DNA of 64,000 nucleotides from Rhodocyclaceae bacterium. GTDB lineage: Bacteria; Pseudomonadota; Gammaproteobacteria; Burkholderiales; Rhodocyclaceae. Below the pieces are notes generated by a model. That model worked only from the letters and a program-made list of their open reading frames with translations, did no database searches and was not told where the DNA came from. The stretch spans positions 33,586 to 97,585 of the forward strand of contig JAGRFY010000071.1 in NCBI GenBank assembly GCA_020445765.1, given 5' to 3'. The position numbers and the translations under genes were made by a program. Shown here piece by piece: positions 38,001-45,605 of this stretch (the stretch's first letter is position 1; the number at the start of each line of letters is the position of its first letter).

Positions 38001-38456
38001 GAGCCCCCCCGGCAAGACCGGCGCGCTACCGACGGGCGGCGTATAGGACAAGGGCGGGGATTGCCCGGGATCGGCGTAGTACGCGACGTGGTCGGACACC
38101 GAACGGCTGACCCGCGCATCGCTCAAGAGGTAGTGATCGACGAGCCGGTGGCGCAGGTCCTCGTGGGTGACCGGCGCCACCGGCAGCACTTCCGATGCAG
38201 GCGGCATCGCAGGCGTCGCCCGCCCACTGCCGCTGGCGATCAGGTCGGCGACATCGAGGTCGAGCTTCAGCCCGATTTCGGTCATCGCGTAGCAGAACGC
38301 CTCGAGGATGGTGATGCCCGGATCGTGATGGTTGTGATCGGTCCAGGTCGTCGCAGCGAGCTTGCGGACCCGCGCCAGCGCCGCTTCGCGCAGTCGCGAG
38401 AAATCCTGACTGGCCCGCTTGGGCGGCTCGCGAGAGATGGCGGGGGCGTCGGCCAT
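35037..38456 (-). CDS. Large eCIS baseplate protein (Afp12-like)
   Basis: A 1139-residue protein. The N-terminal motif TWTDHNHHDPGITILEAFCY (about residues 38-57) is the characteristic opening of eCIS/phage-like baseplate wedge proteins. About 1000 further residues contain alternating beta and helical segments without catalytic motifs. Position and length match Afp12/Pvc12. It lies six bases after the fibre gene stop and four bases before the tape-measure gene, in a compact operon. Role: wedge component linking spike hub, fibres and sheath initiation; assigned from family and gene order. Confidence 0.85.
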   Translation of the reverse strand: MADAPAISREPPKRASQDFSRLREAALARVRKLAATTWTDHNHHDPGITILEAFCYAMTEIGLKLDLDVADLIASGSGRATPAMPPASEVLPVAPVTHEDLRHRLVDHYLLSDARVSRSVSDHVAYYADPGQSPPLSYTPPVGSAPVLPGGLHDALLAFRDNTLNSNTYGFQPAVGPVTVAIEIALPHWDEPEAAPFLDGDRTLTAVTMLNPANPWRQLEESLTYYGRASLDHTGPGGPAATETWLVMRVVNAPVLPASALPPLLAAARGEVESMVPGTSLGAQFLDRVARARAAAVTVGRDLRSWRNLTEAPLEIAVSRIQEIGVNARIEVARTTGLEELLADILTDIDRGLTPPLRFIDADAARAKGLGNEDILDGPLLAHGVLAPPEGERLVRIDKVLVSDILRLLLAQRGATATRPSPDNPLGREVIAVTELSLSNFINNRVITARAAECLRLVDIARHRPQLSVPKCRIVFVRDDVAIAYDHSRVEALVAARRAEAESTARLPEHEPTPPISGGTAFEIGDYYPFQYDLPAIYGVSEVGLPADATTERKQQVRQLRAFLLLMEQFLGDASEQLASINRLFSPSVGEDSTYFTRPLYSLDGLDALVRRDTSTPWDAFVADPANTYATALAGAVEDGETAVDRRNRMLDHLLARQGEDMAAWGQELHRWGQKALLRTTVNLAALPQRIVARRLAVNRALLRSKAAFLDALRRLHALRLQAFGDPSQWDDGGLITVTRSSAGYRWQLQLEGTPVFAAPVPVPTRGEAVARAREVLRLSGRAGFYDVMDLGGSNNRRYVLRSGTAAGTPVIAHGATGFPNLPAAAAAAIPVRQGLAHMLIAQSRTAMERRIDFQSGLRVRTRRRLLMPLSVHFAVVDAASPPPFVKSWQLWAGAGHTDRIMLEATVQFSDPSEAAAVAAAEADVERMLEFALDDWHWRILEVGPGSWTLDLVDFDDRLIAAAPASFTDRPGAEVARDALVDLLYDRYGGEGFHIVETLLLRPQSGTDVFLDIPDGEGPALSDPYSHRVVVVLPSGHARDFASIGSARVPARPHRFRDPEFRRHITRMIRQSCPAHIFPEIRWVDREVPGSAAAPGSFDTFEARFFAWLDTEIMPGAPVATTATARNDLVAALNALLNG

Positions 38457-38462
38457 CGTCGG

Positions 38463-39521
38463 TCAGTGCTCCACCGCGGCGAGCTTCGCCTCGAGTCTGT
38501 CGACCCGGTCGGCAAGTTCCCTGACCGCATTGACCAACACGTAGACCAGCGCGCTGCCGTCATAGATCCGCAGTTCGTCCAGGCCGTCCATGGCCGAGGC
38601 CTCGGTCCGGACCCTCGAAACGGTCTCCGGCATGACGGTCTCGATCTCCTGCCCGATCACGCCGACACCCCGTGCACCGCGCACCGTTCCCGCCTTGCCG
38701 TTGTAGGTGAACGTGACCGGGCGGATCCTTCTCACCGCATCGAGCCCTGCAACGTAATCGGCCACATCCTCCTTCAGCCGCGCATCGGAGGGCGTCGCCC
38801 AGTTGCCTCCCCCGGCGCTCTTGATCGCATTGCCTCCGACATGCAACGGCGTGTTGGCCGCGTTGGTCAGCGTCGCCGTCGTGCCGATCAGGACCTCGCC
38901 GTCCTTGGCGATGGTCATCCGCGTGTTCGCCGCGGTGCCGCCCTGCGAGAAGAACATCTGCACGCTCGCCGGCGCATTGAAGTTCACTTCGCCGGTCTGA
39001 CGCTGGCGGATCGCGAAATCCTGATTGTTGGCGCGTGCCCGATGGGCGAAGTGGGCCGCCGAGGCCTGCGCCCCGGCGCCGCGATAGATCACCGCCTCGC
39101 CGAATCGCACCTGATCCTTGGCGCCGCCATTGGGCGCGAGATCCACCTCGAATCCATAGGTCGGCGCGGCGCCGGCAAAGACCGCGCCGATGCCGACGAG
39201 GTTGCCACCGGAATAGGCGACCTCGCCGCCCGCCAGGGTTTGGAACGCGCCGCCGCTGCCGGTACCGACGTCGACGAAGGCGGTACCGTCGTGGATCTGC
39301 AGGTTGGCGCCGTCGAAGCGCAGGGTCCCGAGCGTGGCGTCACTGCTGCCACCGATTCTGAGCCCACGGTTCAGCGCCAGCGTGCCGTCGCTTGCATCCA
39401 CGCTGAGGCCGTCATCCTGTTTCGAGAGGAAGCTGTCAAAGACGTCGGCGAAATCGGAGCCGGAAGGCCGCTCGCCGTCCTGGAACTCCTGCTTCATATG
39501 GGCACGTGTGCGTTCGGTCAT
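38463..39521 (-). CDS. Tail-fibre-like protein with S74 intramolecular chaperone end
   Basis: A 352-residue protein ending in a Peptidase_S74/endosialidase-chaperone-type domain: DARLKEDVADYVAGLDAVRRI, then RPVTFTYNGKAG, then GVIGQEIETVMPE, and a short coiled coil (LADRVDRLEAKLAAVEH). Upstream is a beta-rich repeat stalk (FDGANLQIHDGTAFVDVG...). Such proteins are trimeric receptor-binding fibres whose C-terminal domain aids folding and may be autocleaved. AAGGAGTTCC precedes the ATG. It sits between the two large baseplate genes. The fibre encoded at 52.2-54.1 kb ends in the same kind of domain. Confidence 0.85.
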   Translation of the reverse strand: MTERTRAHMKQEFQDGERPSGSDFADVFDSFLSKQDDGLSVDASDGTLALNRGLRIGGSSDATLGTLRFDGANLQIHDGTAFVDVGTGSGGAFQTLAGGEVAYSGGNLVGIGAVFAGAAPTYGFEVDLAPNGGAKDQVRFGEAVIYRGAGAQASAAHFAHRARANNQDFAIRQRQTGEVNFNAPASVQMFFSQGGTAANTRMTIAKDGEVLIGTTATLTNAANTPLHVGGNAIKSAGGGNWATPSDARLKEDVADYVAGLDAVRRIRPVTFTYNGKAGTVRGARGVGVIGQEIETVMPETVSRVRTEASAMDGLDELRIYDGSALVYVLVNAVRELADRVDRLEAKLAAVEH

Positions 39522-39581
39522 GGGCGGAACTCCTTGGTGACTGTGCGGCGGTCTGTTCGGGCTCGGTCGTTCATGGCTTGA

Positions 39582-42500
39582 TCAGGACCCCGCGACGGTG
39601 AAATCGAGACCGACGATCATGTAACCGATGCCGAGTCGGGCAACCCCCTGGCAGGACTCGGTTCCGGCGAAGACCGGTTCGATCAGATGTTGCGGGTGGG
39701 ACACCAGAACCGCATGGGGGCGCGTACTGGCGGCGGCCTCGACCGGGCGTCCGACGATGAAGTCCTCGCCGATCACCATTGCGGCCAGGGCGGGCTGCGG
39801 GTCGGCGGCGACGACAAAATCCGTACCGATCTCCATGAAACCGATGCCGCTCCGGGGGCGACCGTCGAAGGCGTGGTAGACATCGAATCGGGTGACGTAA
39901 TCGACGTAGTCCCGGTCCTCGACGAACTTCAACAGTTCCGAGCGGTAGATGCGCGTCCCGAAATTGATGTCGCGGCCCTCCTCGAAGGCCCATGGCGACA
40001 GAAATCGCTGGAGGTCGGTGCCCAACTGCTCCGAGTAGTAACCGGGGTCGAAGCCTGCGCGGAACGCCACCCGGGCGCGCACCCGCACCCGCTCATAGAC
40101 CGGGTGGATGACATTGATCCGGGCGAAGGGCGTTGAGATGCCGTCATCGGTGAAATCGCGGATCTCCTGCATCAGGGTCTCGCCCGCCCGCGGCTCCAGC
40201 CGGTTCGAGGATTGCGAGAGCCGCAGGTTGGGGATCACCACCAGCGCGACCTCGCCGACCGCAGCTTCGGCCTCGGCATCGCTATGAGCCAGGGCGCGGA
40301 GCTTGAAAATGCCGGGAAACGCCTCCAGCAGTCGGTGCTCGAAATCCCAGGTGGTGACAGCCCGGTCGCGGTGGCGGAGTCGCTCGGCACTGCGTTCGAA
40401 GAAATCGCGGTCGCACTCCGGTGCACGTCCACCGAAGGACGGATAGGGCTGGGCCACCGCCTTGATCGCCGCCTGACGGGGGTCGAGCCTGGCGATTGTT
40501 CCCTTGGGCAGCCCGGCCTGCAGATGCGCCGCGTAATCACCGAGATCGCCCTCTGGCGCGAACACCACGGTCGCCGCCTGGGCTTCCGCCTTCGACGTGC
40601 GCGCGGCGGCTCCCGCAGCGCCCCACAGCGTCGCGCGGAGCCATGTCAGGCCCGCGGGCATGGCGGTGTGGGTGGTGGTGGCGTCCGCGCCGACGGCGAC
40701 GGCGACGATGCCCGGGGTCTGGAACCGGCGCGTCTCGTCCACCACCAGTGCCGACGGGGGCAGCGCCACCCAGCGATCGCCGCTGAGGTAGGACCACGCG
40801 ATGTCGCCCGGCGCAGGCGGTTCCGCCACGGTCGCGGTACCCTCGTCGACCTGGAACAGGACCGATACGGTGCCCGGCGCGTCGAAATCCTTGAAGCCGA
40901 GCAGCAGTTCCGCCTTCGGGCTCATGTCCGGCGCACAGCGGGCAGGCGAGGTGCCGCCGCCGGTGGTATAGCCTTGCGCGCCGAGCGTGTAGAACCGACC
41001 GGGCGACTGAACATCGCCGGGTGCAAAGCCCGACCGGGCGCCATAACCGAGCCGCAGGCCCGAGAGCATCGGCGTGTAGGGCGCGTTCGGCAGTCTCGGC
41101 TCCGGCCCCGCCCCGGGCGCGCTGGCATCGTATCGCGCCAGCGCCACCGCAGCCTTGGCGTATCGCTTGGCAAACGCCTCATGGCCAAAGGCATTGAACG
41201 GCACCTCCAGGGCATAGGGCACGCCGAAGGTGGAGAGGTCGTCGTTCGTCGGGCCGATCAGCTTGAGCCGCAGAAAGCCACGCCGGGTCCCCGGCTCGTA
41301 ACGCTCAGCCTGTGCCAGGTCGGGCATCGCGACACGCGAGCGCGAGCCGAAGGCACTGGCGATGGCTGCGTCCGAGTAGGACACATGCTGGCTGCCGCCG
41401 ACGGGGCCGAAGAGCCGCAGCACGCCCGCCGGTCCGGTCAGCCGCTGAGCCCAACTCCGCCCGTCGAGGAGATCCACGACAGCGGTGAAACTTGGCCGGA
41501 AGGCCGTGGTGAGGACGCCGTCCCGGAAGTCGAAATACTCCGCATAATGGGTCAGCAGGTCGTCGGGAAGGTCCTGCCAGGTGAAGTCCAGCGAGAGCCG
41601 TGTCAGGCGCTTGGCGAAGGCCTCCCGGCAACCGATGTAGAAATTCGCACCGATCCCGGGCGTCGGCGTGAAGACCGGCATCGGCTTACCGGTGTCCAGC
41701 ACGCGCTGGTCGTTCTGCACGATCAGATCGGCAACCCCGTCCACCTCGACCGTGAGGTCCACCGCCCGCGCCGTCAGCCCGGCGAAAAGTCCGGCCCGCC
41801 CGCTGTCCGAGCGCACCCGGCATCGCAATACCGGCCAGCGGGCGGCGGGCGCGGCCGTGCCGGCATGCAGCTTGGCATCGTAATCAACCACTGCCGGCTG
41901 GTCTTCGCCCAAGCTCGCCTTCACTGTCATCTGCGGCCCGGTGGGCCCATCGGACAACTGGACGGAGGCCGTCTCGGGCACCAGCCAGCCCTCCTCTCCT
42001 GTCAGATCCACCCGCACCAGGGCGGTCAGCACCTGGGCGCTCATCGCCGCCTGGGCAGTGAGCGCAAGGGTAAGGGTGACCGTCCGCACCCCCTCGGCCA
42101 TCCGCAGCACCGGATCGGCGACGGCAAAGCCGGGATCGATCTCGGTCATGGTCTGGTCGACCGGCCCGGCGGTGAACGGGTCCGAGCCGAAGGTCGGCCA
42201 ACTCCCGGTCTTGGGCAGGGCACCCGCACGAAACAGGCGCGCCCTGCCCTGGCGGTCGAGCGCCACGACCTGCCGCTCGATCCGCGACAGTGATGCTTGC
42301 GTGACGATGGTCTCGCGTTCGAGCTTGTACTTGAGCGGTTGCCCGGCGGCGTCGGTTCCGGCGTCGAGTACCGTCCCTGCCTTCAGGCGATGCGCGGTCG
42401 TGGTGGAGGCCGGGGTGAAGATCACATGTGCCCGGTCCGGCGCCGCGGCGCGCCGCCCGAGCCCCAGGACGTTCCCGAAATAGTGGGCGAGATGGCGGGC

Positions 42501-42875
42501 GGGCAGACGATTGAAGTCTTGCTGAAGATGGCCGAACGCCTCGAAGAAACCGAGCAGCAGCGCAAGCTGCGGTGCCATGGCGTTCTCGCTCGCCATCAGG
42601 CGGGCCAGCCCAGCGTCGTCGAGGATCGCGCCCGTGCCGCCATCGCGAAGATCGTCGAAGAGGGCACCCCAGTCACCCACCGCGTGGCCCGAGACCGAGT
42701 GAAAGCGCAATTGCTCGGCCGCCGCCGCCGCATAGGCAAGCAGATCCGACAGACCGCGCTCGTCACATTGGATGTAGCCCGCCTCCATCCCCGGCAGGGT
42801 CCGCTGTAAGCGGTTGGTGCCACCCGCCCTCAACAGGCTGGCATGGCGGTGGAAGGAAGCGGCGGCGTCAGGCAT
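39582..42875 (-). CDS. eCIS baseplate J-like protein (Afp11-like)
   Basis: A 1097-residue protein of the baseplate assembly family found directly after gp25 in eCIS loci. The N-terminal region (YIQCDERGLSDLLAYAAAAAE) and the strand RAHVIFTPASTTTAHRLKAG, with many short beta segments, fit the large Afp11/J-type wedge protein. The C-terminal part (DRDFFERSAERLRHRDRAVT, YERVRVRARVAFRAGFD) is a gp47/J-like domain. It overlaps the gp25 gene by eight bases. No catalytic motif is seen. Role: baseplate wedge around the spike. Confidence 0.87.
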   Translation of the reverse strand: MPDAAASFHRHASLLRAGGTNRLQRTLPGMEAGYIQCDERGLSDLLAYAAAAAEQLRFHSVSGHAVGDWGALFDDLRDGGTGAILDDAGLARLMASENAMAPQLALLLGFFEAFGHLQQDFNRLPARHLAHYFGNVLGLGRRAAAPDRAHVIFTPASTTTAHRLKAGTVLDAGTDAAGQPLKYKLERETIVTQASLSRIERQVVALDRQGRARLFRAGALPKTGSWPTFGSDPFTAGPVDQTMTEIDPGFAVADPVLRMAEGVRTVTLTLALTAQAAMSAQVLTALVRVDLTGEEGWLVPETASVQLSDGPTGPQMTVKASLGEDQPAVVDYDAKLHAGTAAPAARWPVLRCRVRSDSGRAGLFAGLTARAVDLTVEVDGVADLIVQNDQRVLDTGKPMPVFTPTPGIGANFYIGCREAFAKRLTRLSLDFTWQDLPDDLLTHYAEYFDFRDGVLTTAFRPSFTAVVDLLDGRSWAQRLTGPAGVLRLFGPVGGSQHVSYSDAAIASAFGSRSRVAMPDLAQAERYEPGTRRGFLRLKLIGPTNDDLSTFGVPYALEVPFNAFGHEAFAKRYAKAAVALARYDASAPGAGPEPRLPNAPYTPMLSGLRLGYGARSGFAPGDVQSPGRFYTLGAQGYTTGGGTSPARCAPDMSPKAELLLGFKDFDAPGTVSVLFQVDEGTATVAEPPAPGDIAWSYLSGDRWVALPPSALVVDETRRFQTPGIVAVAVGADATTTHTAMPAGLTWLRATLWGAAGAAARTSKAEAQAATVVFAPEGDLGDYAAHLQAGLPKGTIARLDPRQAAIKAVAQPYPSFGGRAPECDRDFFERSAERLRHRDRAVTTWDFEHRLLEAFPGIFKLRALAHSDAEAEAAVGEVALVVIPNLRLSQSSNRLEPRAGETLMQEIRDFTDDGISTPFARINVIHPVYERVRVRARVAFRAGFDPGYYSEQLGTDLQRFLSPWAFEEGRDINFGTRIYRSELLKFVEDRDYVDYVTRFDVYHAFDGRPRSGIGFMEIGTDFVVAADPQPALAAMVIGEDFIVGRPVEAAASTRPHAVLVSHPQHLIEPVFAGTESCQGVARLGIGYMIVGLDFTVAGS

Positions 42876-43278
42876 TGGTTGCCTCCGCCAGATAGAACGG
42901 GAAGACCAGATTGTTGCGCGTGTTGGTCGCGCGAACGATGTAGTCGAGCCGGATCTCGACCACCCCGTCGTTGTCGGCCAGCCGCTCGACCCGTACCGCG
43001 CTCAACTCGACTCGGGGCTCGAAGAACAGCACCGCCGTCTCGATCTCGTGCCGAAGCAGGGTGACGAAGGTGGTGGACAGCGGGCCGAAGACCAGAGCCT
43101 CCCGCCGCCAACCGAAGGTCGGACGCAACACGCGCTCGCCGGTGCGGGTCGATAGCAGGATGCCGAGGCTCTGGCGGATATCCTCTTCCGCCTCGGCCAT
43201 CTCGACGCTGCGCCCCTGATCACGAAAGGTCGGGGGAAAGCTCCAGCCGCGTCCGAGAAAGCCCTTGTCCATGGTCAT
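42868..43278 (-). CDS. gp25-like baseplate wedge protein (Afp9-like)
   Basis: A 136-residue protein of the GPW/gp25 family. The typical order is LGRGWSFPPTF, then EDIRQSLGILLSTRTGERVL (about 33-52) with the conserved E(R)xxxPxFG pattern (VLRPTFGWR), and an acidic second half. gp25 is a small wedge component that seeds sheath polymerisation in phage T4, T6SS and eCIS. Its ATG overlaps the PAAR stop by four bases (ATGA) and its end overlaps the next gene by eight bases. Confidence 0.93.
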   Translation of the reverse strand: MTMDKGFLGRGWSFPPTFRDQGRSVEMAEAEEDIRQSLGILLSTRTGERVLRPTFGWRREALVFGPLSTTFVTLLRHEIETAVLFFEPRVELSAVRVERLADNDGVVEIRLDYIVRATNTRNNLVFPFYLAEATNA

Positions 43279-43565
43279 CCACCGATCAGCACGGTCGGCT
43301 CACCGGCGACGATGGCACCGCCATGTGCGGTGCTGTCGCCCATGCGGGCCGCGGGCATGCCGCCGATCAGGACCGTCGCGGAGCCGGTGATCACCGTATC
43401 CGGTGGACCGACGCAGACCAGCATGTCGCCGAGCCTCAGGGCTGGCAGGCCACCGATCAGCACGGTGGGCGCACCGGGCCCCACCGCCGGGCCACCGACA
43501 TGGGGCACGACGCCTGTCACCATCGGGCAGACATGCATGTCAGTGAGCCTCGCTGCGGGTGGCAT
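43275..43565 (-). CDS. PAAR-domain spike-tip protein (Afp10-like)
   Basis: A 96-residue PAAR protein built of short repeated turns: MPPAARLTDMHVCP at the start, GGPAVGPGAPTVLIGGLPAL, GSATVLIGGMPAARMGD and a closing VLIGG. Conserved His and Cys residues near the start fit the metal-binding tip. It caps the spike trimer and sharpens the injection needle. The Shine-Dalgarno AGGAGGG overlaps the spike stop codon, showing tight coupling to the spike gene. Confidence 0.93.
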   Translation of the reverse strand: MPPAARLTDMHVCPMVTGVVPHVGGPAVGPGAPTVLIGGLPALRLGDMLVCVGPPDTVITGSATVLIGGMPAARMGDSTAHGGAIVAGEPTVLIGG

Positions 43566-43574
43566 CCGGCCCTC

Positions 43575-44222
43575 CTAGTTGATCATGACGAGCGTCCCCG
43601 AGATCTCGAGTTGCCCGGAACTGGACATGCTCGCCGAGGCGGAACCTTCCGCCGTCAGCGAAGCCGATGCATTGACGTTCACATTCACCCCCTCCAGTGA
43701 CGCATCCGTCGCAGCCTGGACGCTCACCGCGGCGGCGCTCTTGATGGCGACCCCTTCCGAGCTCAGTGCGATGCTGTTGCCGTTCTGGTCCTCGAGCCGG
43801 ATGCCGCCGTCGTCGTCGGACAACACCACCTTGTTGCCGCCGGGGGTTGCCAGCGTCATCACCTTCTTTTCATCGTCGAAGACCACCTGAAGGCCTTCGC
43901 GCGAAGTGAAACCCTTCAGCGCGTTGTCCGCCTCGGAATCCTCGGGTGGCGGCATGGCACTGGAATGCAGGCCGCCGAGGATCACCGGGTAGGCCGGATC
44001 GTCATGAAAGAAGCCGACCACGACTTCATCATCGGTTTCGGGCCTGAAATAGGTCCCTCGGCCGTTCCCTGCGTCGAGGGTGGCGAGCCGTGCCCAGACG
44101 CCCTCTTCGTCGAACCCGGCGACCGGGATCTTGACGCGGATCCGGTGCTCACCTGCGGGGTCGTCGGCGATCGCGGTCACGATGCCCACTTGCAGACCCG
44201 AGACAGCAGGGCCGATCGCTGC
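43575..44222 (-). pseudogene. eCIS spike (VgrG/gp5-like, Afp8-like), 5'-truncated
   Basis: 216 codons of the C-terminal part of a spike protein. It begins at VSGLQVGIVTAIADDPAGEH, the first strand of the gp5/VgrG OB-fold, and continues through VWARLATLDAGN, ETDDEVVVGFFHDDPAYPVI and LGGLHSSAMPP to a Val/Ser-rich beta-helix-like end. Complete Afp8 proteins are several hundred residues longer; the N-terminal gp27-like hub is missing. The frame stays open further upstream, but that part runs antisense through a real plus-strand gene and has no spike character. The truncation point is about 44.21-44.24 kb. Confidence 0.85.
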
Positions 44223-44240
44223 GGACCTGGCGACACCAGG
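44223..44240. other. Head-to-head junction of two eCIS gene sets
   Basis: The approximate break between recognisable minus-strand spike sequence and recognisable plus-strand baseplate J sequence. Both genes lack their 5' ends here. The exact base cannot be fixed by eye (uncertainty roughly 20 bases each way). No insertion sequence, repeat or att-like site is visible at the point. Confidence 0.6.
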
Positions 44241-45605
44241 ACGTTTGCATCGGCGCAGATCATCTGGGAGGCGTGGAGCGGCAAGGACTGGCAGCGCCTC
44301 GACAGTCTCTCGGACGGCACCGTGGCGATGAGCCGAAGCGGCCACTGGCTGATCCGCGTACCGCGTTCCGCAGTGCTGCAGCGGGACTACCTCGGCATCT
44401 ACCGGGCATCGGACAGCGAGGCGGGCGAACTGCGCGCGCCGCTTTTCTGGCTTCGCGCCCGAGTCGCGGATGGCCGCTTCGAACGGGCACCGCAACTGCG
44501 CGCGATCCGCCTCAACACCGTCCCTGCAGTGCAGGCGCGGACCGTGCGCGAGGAGATCCTCGGTGGCGCCGACGGACGCCGCAACCAGCGCTTCCAGCTG
44601 GCCAACAAACCGGTCCTGCCCGAGAGCCTGGTCGTCACGATCGATGATGGTATCGGGGAGCGCCGATGGACGATCGTCGCCGACCTGCTCGCCTCGGGCC
44701 CCACCGACGAGCATCTGGCGCTCAACCCGACGACCGGAGAGCTCGCCGCCGGCGATGGGCGCAACGGCGCAATACCGGTTGCCAACATCCATGCGCCGGA
44801 CAGCAACGTCATTGCGCGCGAGTATCGCTACGGCGGCGGCCGCACCGGAAATGTCCCGGCAGGAGCGATCCGCAACCTGGTGGGCACGATACCCGGAATC
44901 GATGCCGGCAAGACGCACAACCTGTTTGCCGCCTTCGGAGGCAGCGACGAGGAATCGCTGGACGAAGCGAAGAAGCGCGCCCGCGGGCAATTGCGCGCGC
45001 GGGATCGCGCCGTCACCGCCGAAGACTTCGAAGTGCTCGCCCTCTCGGCCGGCAACGTCGGCCGGGCGAAGGCGCTGCCCCTTGCCCACCCCGGCTTCCC
45101 GGGGGCCCGCGTTCCAGGAGCCGTCACCGTCATCGTGGTTCCCGACAGCGACGACCCCGCGCCAACCCCCAGCGACGGTCTCCTGCGCACGGTATGCGCC
45201 ACGCTCGACACCTACCGCCTGCTCACCACCGAAGTGCACGTCGTCGCCCCGCGCTACGTCCCGGTGCAGGTGCGAACGCAGGTGATCGCCCGCGACGACG
45301 CGGACCCGGACAGGGTCAAGGACGCGGTCGAAGCCGCGCTCGCCGCCTACCTCCACCCTCTGGTCGGCGGTGACGACGGCAGCGGCTGGCCCTTCGGCGG
45401 CACCGTGCGCTATTCGAAGGTACTGCACCGGGTGTTTGCCGTCGATGGTGTCGACAGCGTTCCCGATCTTTCGCTGGTCGTCGACGGCGAGGAGCACGAA
45501 CCCTGTCGGGACATCTCCATCGCCGCGATCGCTGCCGACGCCCTGGTGTATTCGACCGATCACCAGATCGAGGTCGTGCCGGCCGCGGAAGCTGGAGAGC
45601 CGTGA
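44241..45605 (+). pseudogene. Baseplate J-like protein, 5'-truncated
   Basis: 454 codons of the C-terminal part of a J/gp47-like baseplate protein. It starts near IIWEAWSGKDWQRL, a segment that normally lies in the interior (WEYWxGxxW pattern), and continues with YRYGGGRTGNVPAGAIRNLV, ARGQLRARDRAVTAEDFEVL and VHVVAPRYVPVQVRTQVIA, which are typical of J proteins in eCIS and tailed phages. An open frame continues upstream to 43965, but it lies antisense to the spike gene and was not used. The next gene overlaps its stop (TGATG). It is probably not functional unless the full gene exists in the real chromosome. Confidence 0.82.

Noticed and set aside
43965-44240. Reading the plus-strand baseplate gene as a complete 546-residue protein
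   Set aside because: The first ~90 codons lie antisense to unmistakable spike sequence and have no baseplate character.
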